From Azospirillum lipoferum (GTDB taxonomy: Bacteria > Pseudomonadota > Alphaproteobacteria > Azospirillales > Azospirillaceae): 64,000 nt of DNA. The notes under the pieces are model-generated. The model saw only the letters and a program-made list of their open reading frames with translations, searched no databases and was not told the DNA's origin. Positions 1 through 8,697 of this stretch are shown here, piece after piece (position 1 is the stretch's first letter; each line of letters starts with the position of its first letter). Location of the stretch: assembly GCF_024170005.1 (NCBI RefSeq), contig NZ_JALJXJ010000019.1:1-64000 (forward strand), in the 5' to 3' direction. The position numbers and the translations under genes are program-made.

Positions 1-87
1 GCCCCCCGAAGGAAACCCTCGTTCGACTTGCATGTGTTAGGCATGCCGCCAGCGTTCGTTCTGAGCCAGGATCAAACTCTCAGGTTC
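1..87 (-). rRNA. rrs: 16S ribosomal RNA, 5' end (partial)
   Basis: Read on the minus strand, the sequence contains the universal 16S 5' region: AGAGTTTGATCCTGGCTCAG at about 61-80, then a segment with CGCTGGCGGC and CATGCAAGTCGAACG. The wording of this segment is typical of alphaproteobacteria. The mature 5' end is placed near 87, about eight bases before GAGTTTGATC, by analogy with E. coli. The rest of the operon lies off the left edge. Confidence 0.97.
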
Positions 88-764
88 AGATCGTGACAAA
101 AGCCACGACTGACAGGACCGCCTTAACGATCTCCTGATACGTCGATACTGTTCACAGTTTCTCTGCTCAAAAGATGCACAGACGATCCTCATTGCGCCGA
201 TCCCCTTCAGGAAACCAGCACCACAAGGCCGCAACGGCTACCAACTGCCGCCGCCTGCGCATCCCTTCTCGACTTCACGATCTACAATGTCCAAGATCCA
301 GCCCGATCACGACAGATCATCGGCCGGTGAACCGGATCGATGCATCGTCATTTTAAGATCGGAGGAGCGCAAACCGACCGGTTCGCGCTGGCAGGCATCT
401 TTTCTATCTCTCTCGGCCGATCGGGTCAAGCCCTTTTTTCGGCATCTCCACCGAAGCGTCGGCGGAGTGATAAGAAGAAACGCACCTGTCCCAATCCATC
501 GGGGTCTCGGTCCTTGGCGCCTTCTCTCTAGTGAAGGGTGCCGCCGGTCGAGGGCCGGGTATATACGCAGCCCTTTGCGGCTCGTCCAGGACTAAATGCA
601 CCGGCCTTGCGATTTTATCCCACCCCGTCTGCCCCGATATCGATGCCAACCACCAAGGCCAACCGACTGACCGCAATTTGAAGCCGTTCCGTGCCATCGC
701 GCTTGCGGGACGGGCGAGTGGGAGACGATACAGGGGCGCGCCCTACCCTTATCCCTGTCCGGCC
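88..764. other. rRNA leader and upstream gap, no gene seen
   Basis: Positions 88-395 would be the transcribed 16S leader on the minus strand; I could not recognise a confident boxA/boxB antitermination element in it. From 430 to 764 lies the upstream region shared with the plus-strand antiporter gene. Open frames here are short and lack start sites with good ribosome binding sequences, so I call no gene. Confidence 0.5.
401..429 (-). promoter_or_regulatory. Probable rRNA operon promoter
   Basis: On the minus strand a TTGACC -35 hexamer (424-429) and a TAGAAA -10 hexamer (401-406) are separated by exactly 17 bp, with an A-rich stretch just upstream. Transcription from here would give a leader of roughly 310 nt before 16S. 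TTGAC-type -35 boxes are usual for rRNA promoters in this class. The start site is inferred. Confidence 0.6.
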
Positions 765-2462
765 ATGCACGACCCTGCCCTTCTGTTCGACGTCCTGTTT
801 CTGCTGCTGGCCGCGATCCTGGTGGTGCCGCTGTTCCAGGCGCTGCGCATCCCGGCGGTCCTGGGATATCTGGTAGCGGGCGCGATGCTGGGTCCGCACA
901 CGCCGGGGCCGGTGGTCGATCTGGCGGTGCCGCAAGTGCTGTCGGAGTTCGGCGTCGTTTTCCTGCTGTTCGCCATCGGGTTGGAACTGCCGGTCTCGCG
1001 CCTGCGCGCCATGAGGCATTACATCTTCGGACTGGGACTGATGCAGGTCGGGTTGACCAGTGCGGCCATCGGCCTTGCGGCGTGGTGGCTCGGTCTGTCC
1101 CCGGAAGCATCGCTGATCGTCGGCGGAATGCTGGCCTTCTCCTCCACCGCCACGGTGCTGAAGCTCCTGGTCGAGCGCGGGGAGACGGTCGCCCGCTTTG
1201 GCCGGATTTCCGTTGCGGTGCTGATCTTCCAGGATCTGGCGGTGGTGCCGCTGCTGACCCTGCTGCCGCTGCTGGCCGATCCCAACGCCAGCATTCCGCT
1301 GGCCCTGACGCTTGCTGCGGTGAAGGCAGTTGCGGCGATTCTGGTGATCATGCTGTTGGGGCGGTTCGTCGTACGACCCGCCTATCGCTTCATCGCATCG
1401 GCCGGCAACCCGGAGCTGTTCACCGCCACCAACCTGTTCGTGGTGCTGGCGGTCGGCTGGCTGACGGCGGAAGCCGGCATGTCGATGGCATTGGGCGCCT
1501 TCCTGGCCGGCATGCTGCTGGCGGACACCGCCTATCGCCATCAGGTGGAGGCCGACATCGAGCCGTTCCGCGGCCTGCTGCTTGGCCTGTTCTTCATGAC
1601 GGTCGGCATGTCGCTCGACCTGCCGGCAATGGCGGCGGAGGCGCAAATCATCGCGGCGCTGACCACCGCCCTGCTGCTCGGCAAGAGCCTGTTGCTGTTC
1701 CTGCTCTGCCGGCTGTCGGGGCTGGGGTTGGCAACCTCGCTCCGCATCGGACTGCTGCTGTCGCAGGGCGGCGAGTTCGCCTTCGTCCTGATCGGCAAGG
1801 CGGTCGGCCTGTCGGTGCTGGACGGACATACCGGACTGCTGCTGTCCTCCTCGGTGGCATTGAGCATGGCGGTGACGCCAGCCATCGGCGCGATCGCCCA
1901 GCGTATTGCCCAACTGATCGAAGCGCGGCTGGGAGCCGAGGCCTTCGGCATCGAGACCAGCGATTTGAAAAGCCACGTGCTGATCTGCGGCTATGGCCGC
2001 GTCGGCAAGGCGGTTGCCAAGCTGCTGACCGAGCACAACATCGCTTATGTGGCACTGGATCTGGAGCCGCAGCGCATCGCCGCCGCCAGGCATGACGGGC
2101 TGCCAGTCTATTACGGCGACGCCAGCCAGGGCACGGTGTTGCGTGCCGCCGGGATCGAGCGGGCGCGGGCTGCCGTCATCACGCTGAACCGGCCGGACGC
2201 CGCCCACCGCGCGGTGGAGGCGATCCATGCGACCGCGCCGAAACTGCCGATCATCGCCCGCGCCCATGATCTGGGCCAGAGCGCCGCTCTGGCGAGTGCC
2301 GGCGCCAGCGCCATCGTGCCGGAAACCATGGAGGCCAGCCTGCAGCTGGCCGGCCTCGTCCTGCGCAGTGCCGGGGTCGAGGCCGCGGCGGTAGACCTCA
2401 GCCTGAAGGCCCACCGCGACGGCCATTACCGGACGCTCGCCGATCAGCAACCATCGAACTGA
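765..2462 (+). CDS. CPA2-family monovalent cation:proton antiporter (Kef-type)
   Basis: Encodes a 565-residue inner membrane protein of the CPA2 (KefB/KefC-like) family, which exchanges K+ or Na+ for H+. The first ~380 residues are a series of hydrophobic segments with the family's small-residue-rich helices (for example GAFLAGMLLADTAYR). Residues ~400-540 form a Rossmann-type TrkA-N (RCK) regulatory domain starting HVLICGYGRVGKAV, the nucleotide-binding glycine motif. The frame is open back to 531, but the upstream residues look random, so the ATG at 765, directly before the first membrane helix, is chosen. No strong ribosome binding site is visible. Its 3' end faces cysA, 6 bp away. Ion specificity cannot be read from sequence. 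Confidence 0.88.
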   Translation: MHDPALLFDVLFLLLAAILVVPLFQALRIPAVLGYLVAGAMLGPHTPGPVVDLAVPQVLSEFGVVFLLFAIGLELPVSRLRAMRHYIFGLGLMQVGLTSAAIGLAAWWLGLSPEASLIVGGMLAFSSTATVLKLLVERGETVARFGRISVAVLIFQDLAVVPLLTLLPLLADPNASIPLALTLAAVKAVAAILVIMLLGRFVVRPAYRFIASAGNPELFTATNLFVVLAVGWLTAEAGMSMALGAFLAGMLLADTAYRHQVEADIEPFRGLLLGLFFMTVGMSLDLPAMAAEAQIIAALTTALLLGKSLLLFLLCRLSGLGLATSLRIGLLLSQGGEFAFVLIGKAVGLSVLDGHTGLLLSSSVALSMAVTPAIGAIAQRIAQLIEARLGAEAFGIETSDLKSHVLICGYGRVGKAVAKLLTEHNIAYVALDLEPQRIAAARHDGLPVYYGDASQGTVLRAAGIERARAAVITLNRPDAAHRAVEAIHATAPKLPIIARAHDLGQSAALASAGASAIVPETMEASLQLAGLVLRSAGVEAAAVDLSLKAHRDGHYRTLADQQPSN

Positions 2463-2468
2463 CCGAGG

Positions 2469-3506
2469 CTAACGGGCGAACACCCGCGCCCGGTCGATGT
2501 GGATGGCGCAGCGGTCGCCGGCGACGATGCCGAGCGTGGCGAGGCGTTCGCGGTCCATCTCCGCCTCCAGCGTCAGGCCGGCGAGATCGATGTCGATCCG
2601 GGCGTCCGGCCCGACGACATGGATCCCGGAGATCCGCGCCGGTCCGGCCGAGGCCGGGGTGACCCCAAGGTCGTGCGGACGGACATAGGCGACCGCCGGC
2701 CCCTGCACACCGCCCTGGGCCGGAATCGCCAGGGCACCATCGCCAACACGGGCGATGCCACCCTCCACCGTGCAATCGAAGCGATTCACCTGACCGAGGA
2801 ATTCATAGACGAAGGCAGAGGCCGGGTGGTCGTAGACCTCCGCCGGGGTGCCGATCTGCTCGATCCGGCCCTGATTCATCACCACGACGCGGTCGGCCAG
2901 TTCGAGCGCCTCCTCCTGGTCGTGGGTGACGAAGACGGAGGTGATGTGAATGTCGTCGTGCAGCTTGCGCAGCCAGCGCCGCAGTTCCTTGCGGACCTTG
3001 GCGTCGAGCGCGCCGAAGGGCTCGTCGAGCAGCAGCACCTTCGGTTCGATCGCCAGCGCGCGGGCCAGCGCCACGCGCTGGCGCTGACCGCCCGACAGCT
3101 GGGCCGGATAGCGGCCGGCAAAGGGCGACAGCTGAACCAGTTCCAGCAGTTCGGTGACCCGCCGCTTGATTTCGGCGGAACCGGGGCGCTCGCCGCGCGG
3201 CCGCACCTTCAAGCCGAAGGCGACATTGTCGAACACTGTCATGTGCCGGAACAGAGCGTAATGCTGGAAGACGAAGCCGACCTGCCGGTCGCGCGGCTTC
3301 AGCCCCAGCGCCTCCTCCCCATTTAGCAGCAGGCCACCGCCATCGGGGCTTTCCAGCCCAGCCATGATGCGCAGCAGCGTGGTCTTGCCCGAGCCTGAAG
3401 GGCCGAGCAGGGCCAGAAGCTCCCCCGACTTCACCTCCAGATCGACGGAATCGAGGGCGGTGAAATCGTTGAAGCGCTTGGTGATGCCTGAAACCTGGAT
3501 CGCCAT
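2469..3506 (-). CDS. cysA: Sulfate/thiosulfate ABC importer, ATP-binding protein CysA
   Basis: 345-residue ATPase that powers sulfate/thiosulfate uptake on the cytoplasmic face of the inner membrane. Visible motifs: Walker [10 protein letters not shown] (~35-43), ABC signature [15 protein letters not shown] (~137), Walker [12 protein letters not shown] followed by the switch histidine in VTHDQEEAL. The C-terminal ~110 residues are a TOBE-like regulatory domain. It is the last gene of the sbp-cysT-cysW-cysA operon, 31 bp after cysW. Identification as CysA rests on the family-typical motifs and the neighbouring CysT and CysW permeases. Confidence 0.95.
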   Translation of the reverse strand: MAIQVSGITKRFNDFTALDSVDLEVKSGELLALLGPSGSGKTTLLRIMAGLESPDGGGLLLNGEEALGLKPRDRQVGFVFQHYALFRHMTVFDNVAFGLKVRPRGERPGSAEIKRRVTELLELVQLSPFAGRYPAQLSGGQRQRVALARALAIEPKVLLLDEPFGALDAKVRKELRRWLRKLHDDIHITSVFVTHDQEEALELADRVVVMNQGRIEQIGTPAEVYDHPASAFVYEFLGQVNRFDCTVEGGIARVGDGALAIPAQGGVQGPAVAYVRPHDLGVTPASAGPARISGIHVVGPDARIDIDLAGLTLEAEMDRERLATLGIVAGDRCAIHIDRARVFAR

Positions 3507-3537
3507 TGGTCCCGTTTTCCTCTCCAGAGCCCGGCGA

Positions 3538-4425
3538 TCAGTGCCGGGACGCCGCCAGCTCGTCCCCGAAGCGCCACTCCAGCGCGGTCTTCACGACCAG
3601 CGTGACCAGCGCCAGCATGGCCAGGAGCGAGGCGACCGCGAAGGCGGCGACGAAATTGTATTCGTTGTAGAGAATCTCGACATGCAGCGGCATCGTGTTG
3701 GTCTCGCCCCGGATATGGCCGGAGACGACTGAAACGGCACCGAACTCGCCCATCGCACGGGCGTTGCACAGCAGCACGCCGTAGAGCAGACCCCACTTGA
3801 TGTTGGGGATCGTCACCCGCCAGAAAGTCTGCCAGCCGGACGCCCCCAGCACCAGCGCCGCCTCCTCCTCGTCGGAGCCCTGTTCCTGCATCAGCGGGAT
3901 CAGCTCGCGCGCGACGAAGGGAAAGGTGACGAAGATGGTGGCGAGCACCAGACCCGGCACAGCGAAGATGATCTGAACGCCCATGTCGCGCAGGTAGGTG
4001 CCGAACAGCCCGTTCATGCCGAACAGCAGCACATAGATCAGGCCGGAGATTACCGGTGATACCGAGAAAGGCAGGTCGATCAGTGTGATCAGCAGGTTCT
4101 TGCCGCGGAAATCGAACTTGGCGACGCACCAGGAGGCGGCGATGCCGAACAGCAGGTTGGCCGGCACCGAAATGGCGGCGACGATCAGCGTCAGCTGGAT
4201 CGCGGCCACGGCATCCGGCTCGATCAGCGCCGTCCAATAGGCGCCGAAGCCGCGGCGCAGCGCCTCGACAAACACCGCGACCAGCGGCAACAGCAGGAAG
4301 AGCGCCAGGAACAACAGTGCCCCGGCGATCAGGGCGACACGGACCCAGGCCGGCTCGGTCAAGGCGGCACGAGCCGGTTGCACCCTGATGGAGGCCGGTG
4401 CGGCGATGCTGGCATCAGCGGGCAT
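3538..4425 (-). CDS. cysW: Sulfate ABC importer permease CysW
   Basis: 295-residue inner membrane permease subunit, one of two that form the sulfate channel. It has an N-terminal cytoplasmic stretch, about six hydrophobic helices, and the EAA loop that docks on CysA ([15 protein letters not shown], ~180-195). Characteristic CysW sequence follows ([25 protein letters not shown] split over ~215-240). Its start overlaps the end of cysT by 11 bp, which points to translational coupling. Together with the adjacent permease and ATPase it completes the importer. Confidence 0.95.
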   Translation of the reverse strand: MPADASIAAPASIRVQPARAALTEPAWVRVALIAGALLFLALFLLLPLVAVFVEALRRGFGAYWTALIEPDAVAAIQLTLIVAAISVPANLLFGIAASWCVAKFDFRGKNLLITLIDLPFSVSPVISGLIYVLLFGMNGLFGTYLRDMGVQIIFAVPGLVLATIFVTFPFVARELIPLMQEQGSDEEEAALVLGASGWQTFWRVTIPNIKWGLLYGVLLCNARAMGEFGAVSVVSGHIRGETNTMPLHVEILYNEYNFVAAFAVASLLAMLALVTLVVKTALEWRFGDELAASRH

Positions 4426-5317
4426 GGCGCGACCTCATCCAATGCTGGAGAAGATTGAGAATGAGCAGCATGACGAAGGAGACCGCCAGCATCGCCGTGC
4501 CGACCGCGGCCGCCCCGGCATAGTCGTACTGTTCCAGCTTGATGACGATCAGCAGCGGCAGGATCTCCGTCAAGCCGGGCATGTTGCCGGCGATGAAGAT
4601 GACAGAGCCGTACTCGCCGACCCCGCGGGCGAAGGACAGCGCGAAGCCGGTAACCAGCGCCGGCAGGATGGCCGGCAGGATGACGCTGCGGAAGGTCTGA
4701 AGACGGGAGGCACCGAGAGAGGCCGCGGCCTCCTCCTCCTCCGGCGGCAGATCCTGGAGGATCGGCTGGACCGTGCGGACGACGAAGGGAAGACCGATGA
4801 AGGTCAGCGCGATGGCGATGCCGAGCGGAGTGAAAGCGACCTTCAGGCCGAACAGTTCGTTCAGCGGCTTACCCAGCCAGCCGTTCGGGGCATAGAGCGC
4901 GCTCAGCGCAATGCCCGCCACCGCCGTCGGCAGGGCGAAGGGCAGATCGACCAGCGCATCCACCAGCCGCTTGCCGGGGAAGTCATAACGCACCAGCACC
5001 CAGGCGACCAGGAAGCCGAACAGCGCGTTGGTCAGCGCGGCGGCAAAGGACAGCCCGAAACTGACCTCGAAAGCGGCGAGTACCCGGGGCGTCGTCACCG
5101 CCGACCAGAAACCGCTCCAGCCAAGACCGCTGGACCTGACGATCAGGGCCGCCAGCGGAACCAGCACGATGCAGCTGAGATAGCTGAGCGTGAAGCCCAG
5201 CGTCAGCCCGAAACCGGGGAGAACGCTAGGTTTCCGGAAGAGGGGAACGGGGGCGCGGACCGTCACCGCGCCCCCCTTTCCTGCCAGAGTGCTGTCGCTG
5301 TCGGCAGCGGCGACCAT
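4415..5317 (-). CDS. cysT: Sulfate ABC importer permease CysT (CysU)
   Basis: 300-residue inner membrane permease, partner of CysW. Around 40 N-terminal residues precede the first helix ([19 protein letters not shown]); the EAA loop [17 protein letters not shown] lies near residue 200 and the family motif [19 protein letters not shown] near 245. The start codon is only 3 bp from the sbp stop, so the four genes are read as one transcript. A slightly later in-frame start cannot be excluded because the first 25 residues are poorly structured. Confidence 0.95.
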   Translation of the reverse strand: MVAAADSDSTLAGKGGAVTVRAPVPLFRKPSVLPGFGLTLGFTLSYLSCIVLVPLAALIVRSSGLGWSGFWSAVTTPRVLAAFEVSFGLSFAAALTNALFGFLVAWVLVRYDFPGKRLVDALVDLPFALPTAVAGIALSALYAPNGWLGKPLNELFGLKVAFTPLGIAIALTFIGLPFVVRTVQPILQDLPPEEEEAAASLGASRLQTFRSVILPAILPALVTGFALSFARGVGEYGSVIFIAGNMPGLTEILPLLIVIKLEQYDYAGAAAVGTAMLAVSFVMLLILNLLQHWMRSRHAR

Positions 5318-5320
5318 AGG

Positions 5321-6328
5321 TCAACGCCCCTTCTGGAAGATCTGGTCGAAGACACCACCGTCCGAGAAGTGCTTCTCCTGTGCGGCACGCCAGCCCCCGA
5401 ATTGGTCGATGGTGACCAGCTTAACATCGGCGAAGCGTCCCGCATACTGGCTCGCCAATTCCGGGAGACGCGGGCGGTAGAAGTTCTTGGCGGCGATTTC
5501 CTGCCCTTCGCGGGTGTAGAGGAACTGGAGATAAGCCTCCGCCACCTTGCGGGTTCCCTTGCGGTCGACGACCTTGTCGACGACGGCGACCGGTGGTTCG
5601 GCCAGAATCGACAGGCTGGGCACCACGATCTCGAACTTGTCGGCACCGAATTCCTGCAGCGACAGGTAGGCTTCGTTCTCCCAGGCCAGCAGGACGTCGC
5701 CGATCTCGCGCTGGGTGAAGGTCACGGTGGCACCGCGGGCGCCGCTGTCCAGCACCGGGACGTTCTTCAGCAGCTGCGCCACGAACTCCTTGGCCTTGGT
5801 CTCGTCACCGTTGTTGGCCTGGAGGGCATAGGCCCAGGCGGCGAGATAGTTCCAACGCGCGCCGCCCGAGGTCTTCGGGTTGGGGGTGATGACCTGGACG
5901 CCCGGCTTCACCAGATCGTTCCAGTCCTTGATCCCCTTCGGATTGCCCTTCTTCACCAGGAACACGATGGTCGAGGTATAAGGCGAGCTGTTGTTCGGCA
6001 AGCGGCTCTGCCAGTCCTTCGGCAGCAGACCGGAATCGGCGATGGCGTCGATGTCGTAGCCCAGTGCCAAGGTCACGATGTCGGCATCCAGCCCGTCGAT
6101 GACCGAGCGCGCCTGCTTGCCGGAGCCGCCATGCGACTGGCGCACGGTCAGGGCACGGCCGGTTTCGGCTTCCCACTTCTTGGCAAACGCCTTGTTGAAC
6201 TCAACATAGAATTCCCGAGTGGGGTCGTAGGACACGTTCAGCAGTGCGTCCTTGGAATCGGCGGCGGCCACGCCCAGCCAGGCCAGCGTCAGACCGGCGG
6301 CGAGAAGGGTCAGGCGACGAAGCGACAT
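5321..6328 (-). CDS. sbp: Periplasmic sulfate-binding protein
   Basis: 335-residue substrate-binding protein of the sulfate importer, acting in the periplasm. The ATG at 6328 is preceded by GGAG at a proper distance and opens a signal peptide (basic MSLRR, hydrophobic core [17 protein letters not shown], cleavage near ADS). The frame continues upstream to 6388 only through a TTG codon inside a hairpin, so that longer version is rejected. Family motifs present: [11 protein letters not shown] near the mature N-terminus, [21 protein letters not shown] (split here as [11 protein letters not shown] and [10 protein letters not shown]), and [16 protein letters not shown], the segments that contact the oxyanion in Sbp/CysP. 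First gene of the cys operon. Confidence 0.94.
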   Translation of the reverse strand: MSLRRLTLLAAGLTLAWLGVAAADSKDALLNVSYDPTREFYVEFNKAFAKKWEAETGRALTVRQSHGGSGKQARSVIDGLDADIVTLALGYDIDAIADSGLLPKDWQSRLPNNSSPYTSTIVFLVKKGNPKGIKDWNDLVKPGVQVITPNPKTSGGARWNYLAAWAYALQANNGDETKAKEFVAQLLKNVPVLDSGARGATVTFTQREIGDVLLAWENEAYLSLQEFGADKFEIVVPSLSILAEPPVAVVDKVVDRKGTRKVAEAYLQFLYTREGQEIAAKNFYRPRLPELASQYAGRFADVKLVTIDQFGGWRAAQEKHFSDGGVFDQIFQKGR

Positions 6329-6357
6329 GTCAGGGGTCTCCTTCGGTGGCTCCTGAA

Positions 6358-6388
6358 TTGCGCGGATTTTTTTGTGATACCCGCGCAA
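6358..6388 (-). promoter_or_regulatory. Perfect inverted repeat in sbp leader
   Basis: TTGCGCGG (6381-6388 on the minus strand) and CCGCGCAA (6358-6365) form an 8-bp perfect inverted repeat around an A-rich 15-nt spacer, ending 29 bp before the sbp start codon. It could be an operator for a sulfur regulator or an mRNA hairpin in the leader. No classical CysB site was recognised. Only the repeat itself is observed; the role is inferred. Confidence 0.45.
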
Positions 6389-6639
6389 ACTTTTCTATTT
6401 CTTGTGTAGAGTTTGCCGATTGGTGGTGCGCTTGGGAAGTGGTTTTTTCGCCGATTCCCGCGGGAAATCTGCAACAGGCAATCAACCCATTGGCGGTAAA
6501 GCAAAAAACGCATTCCGGCGATCTAGGCCGCCCCAGGTGGCCAAGCCTCTGCCAGATGGGGGCTCTGATCGGGATCGGCAACTTTACCGGTTCTGCCCTG
6601 TTGAATACCGACAGATCGACATTGTCAGGAGCGAACGCA

Positions 6640-6780
6640 ATGGCTGGCCCTTTCCGGAAAGTGGGCACCGAACTCCCGAAGGCCGGCACCTCGCGGGGCA
6701 TGGGGCGCCCTGCCATGTGGAGCATTCTGGGCATCCTCGCGGTTCTGGCCCTGCTGCTGCTGTTCTTCCCGACCTGGTGA
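6640..6780 (+). CDS. Small single-pass membrane protein
   Basis: 46-residue open frame with an excellent ribosome binding site (AGGAG at 6627-6631, 8 nt before ATG). The first ~25 residues are polar and basic; residues 27-44 are one hydrophobic helix (MWSILGILAVLALLLLFF). The strong start signal and clean architecture favour a real gene over a chance frame. It ends 15 bp before the PRTase/kinase fusion gene and is probably co-transcribed with it. No family recognised. Confidence 0.65.
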   Translation: MAGPFRKVGTELPKAGTSRGMGRPAMWSILGILAVLALLLLFFPTW

Positions 6781-6795
6781 CGGCTGCCGGCGGCG

Positions 6796-8580
6796 ATGCT
6801 GGTCTATGGCGACCAGGAGGTTTGCGAGCATCCATGCCGCCGCATCGGCCGGCTGAGGCGCGGTTTTGCCGACGCCGGCTGTGCCGCATCCGGTCTGGAG
6901 CGGCACGGTGCGCTGGTGACGCTGTTCATCGAGGCGTCCGAACTGGCGCAGGGGCTAGCCGATCGGGAATTTCACGCCGCCGGCATGGATGATCCTACAC
7001 CCGCGCAGGATGCGGCCATGGCCGTGGTGATGGCGCTTGCCGGCCACGTGGCGGCGTCCTGGCGGTCGGCCGGGTCATCGGATGCCCTGCCGGACGCTGC
7101 GGAACTCTCCGATTCCCTGGACCGGCTGTCCACCCTGCCCTTGCCCGATTCGGTGACCATGCGGCGGGCGGAGGGCTATGCCTTCTACAGCCTCTATCCC
7201 GAAGCCTATCTGGAGGCGGCGGAGCGGCTGCCGCCATGCTTCGCCGGATCGCCGGTGGTGATCGGCCTGCGCAGCATCGGCACCGGGCTGGCGGCAATGG
7301 CGGCGGTGACGCTGGATGCACGAGCGCCAGTGACCCTGCGGCCGGTCGGGCCCCCCTTCCAGCGGGAAATCCGGGTATCGGAGCGGCTGCGCGCCATCCT
7401 GTTGGCCAATCCCGAGGCCGCCTATGTGATCGTAGACGAGGGGCCGGGACTGTCGGGCAGTTCCTTCGGCGCCGTTGCCGACTGGTTGGAGGACCACGGG
7501 GTTGCGTCGGACCGCATCGCCTTTCTGCCCGGTCATGGCGGCGAGCTTGGCCCGCACGCCTCCGACCGGCATCGGCGGCGCTGGGCCGAGGCGGTGCGCC
7601 CGGTGGTTGGTTTCGATGAACTGTTCCGGTCCGGCAAGCGGCCGATCCCAACGCCGGAACACTGGTTTGCGGACACGCTCGGCCCGCCGGTCGCTCCGCT
7701 GGAGGAGCTGTCGGGCGGGGCATGGCGGCGGCTGTATGGAACGGACGGCGGAGTGCCGGCCAATCCGCAGCAGGAACGTCGCAAATTCCTGCTGCGCACC
7801 GGCAAGGGATCGTGGCTGCTGAAATACGCCGGGCTCGGCCTCACCGGCGCGGATGTTCTGGAGCGTGCCCGCACCCTGCACGCCGCCGGCTTCACCGCGG
7901 AACCGATGGCCCTGCGCCACGGCTTCCTTGCGGAGCGCTGGCTGGAGAGAGGGTGGCGGCTGACGGAGGTGACGCCCGACACCGTGGACCGGCTTGCCGA
8001 CTATCTGGCCTTCCGCGCCCTGCGCTTTCCGGCACCACCCGGAGCGGGAGCCGCCCTGCCCGACCTGCTGACCATGGCGCGCACCAACATCGGCGAGGCG
8101 CTGGGCGAGGACGCCACAACGGCGCTGGACGGCTGGACCGCCGACCGGCTGGCCGGATTGGAAGCGGGCATGCGCCGGGTCGTCACCGACAACCGGCTGC
8201 ATCGCTGGGAATGGCTGCGGCTGCCTGACGGGCGCCTGATGAAGACCGACGCGCTGGACCATGCCACCGCCCATGACCTGATCGGCTGCCAGGACATCGC
8301 CTGGGACGCGGCCGGCGGCATCGTGGAATTCGGCCTGTCAGATGAGCAGGCCGAGACGCTGTGCCGGGCGGTCGAGGTGGAGGTCCCGCTCGACCGCCGG
8401 CTGCTGGCCTTCTGCCTTCCCTGCTACATCGCGTTCCAGATCGGCTATTGGACCTTCGCCACCGGCAGCGATCCGTCCGCCGCAGGCGAACGCCGCCGGT
8501 ATGAGGAGCAGTGGAAGCGACGGTGGCCAACGGTGGCCGGCGGAATCCGGTACGGAGTGACTGCGCCGCGGGGTGACTGA
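6796..8580 (+). CDS. PRTase-like / aminoglycoside-kinase-like fusion protein of unknown function
   Basis: 594 residues. The central part (~150-230) has the hallmarks of a phosphoribosyltransferase-type fold: VVIGLRSIGTGLAAM followed by the PRPP-loop-like segment YVIVDEGPGLSGSSFGAV. From ~305 on, a segment such as LSGGAWRRLYG and FLLRTGKGSWLLKYAGLG resembles the nucleotide-binding N-lobe of APH/ChoK-type kinases, and residues ~390-560 are the matching helical lobe, although the classical HGD..N catalytic motif is not obvious (HRWEWLRL..LMKTDALDH may take its place). The segment EGYAFYSLYPE near 120 looks like a signature of a conserved but unnamed proteobacterial family. Downstream lie two glycosyltransferase-like genes, so a role in a sugar- or nucleotide-linked modification is conceivable, but no reaction can be assigned. 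Confidence 0.6.
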   Translation: MLVYGDQEVCEHPCRRIGRLRRGFADAGCAASGLERHGALVTLFIEASELAQGLADREFHAAGMDDPTPAQDAAMAVVMALAGHVAASWRSAGSSDALPDAAELSDSLDRLSTLPLPDSVTMRRAEGYAFYSLYPEAYLEAAERLPPCFAGSPVVIGLRSIGTGLAAMAAVTLDARAPVTLRPVGPPFQREIRVSERLRAILLANPEAAYVIVDEGPGLSGSSFGAVADWLEDHGVASDRIAFLPGHGGELGPHASDRHRRRWAEAVRPVVGFDELFRSGKRPIPTPEHWFADTLGPPVAPLEELSGGAWRRLYGTDGGVPANPQQERRKFLLRTGKGSWLLKYAGLGLTGADVLERARTLHAAGFTAEPMALRHGFLAERWLERGWRLTEVTPDTVDRLADYLAFRALRFPAPPGAGAALPDLLTMARTNIGEALGEDATTALDGWTADRLAGLEAGMRRVVTDNRLHRWEWLRLPDGRLMKTDALDHATAHDLIGCQDIAWDAAGGIVEFGLSDEQAETLCRAVEVEVPLDRRLLAFCLPCYIAFQIGYWTFATGSDPSAAGERRRYEEQWKRRWPTVAGGIRYGVTAPRGD

Positions 8581-8697
8581 TTGACACCCGCCGGCATCGC
8601 TCCTATCCGTGGAAGCGGATGCTGGCCGAGTCCCGCCCCGTCGGGGCGCCGCCGGCGGCCACTGCGCCACCAGGCGCCAATTGGGACCGTTCCAACG

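Noticed and set aside
615-2450. Long minus-strand open frame (611 codons) opposite the antiporter gene
   Set aside because: It is antisense to a clearly real gene, is rich in Arg, Gln and His as expected for GC-rich shadow frames, and shows no domain.
4388-6409. 673-codon plus-strand open frame across cysT and sbp
   Set aside because: Shadow frame opposite two well-supported genes; composition is low-complexity and no motif is visible.
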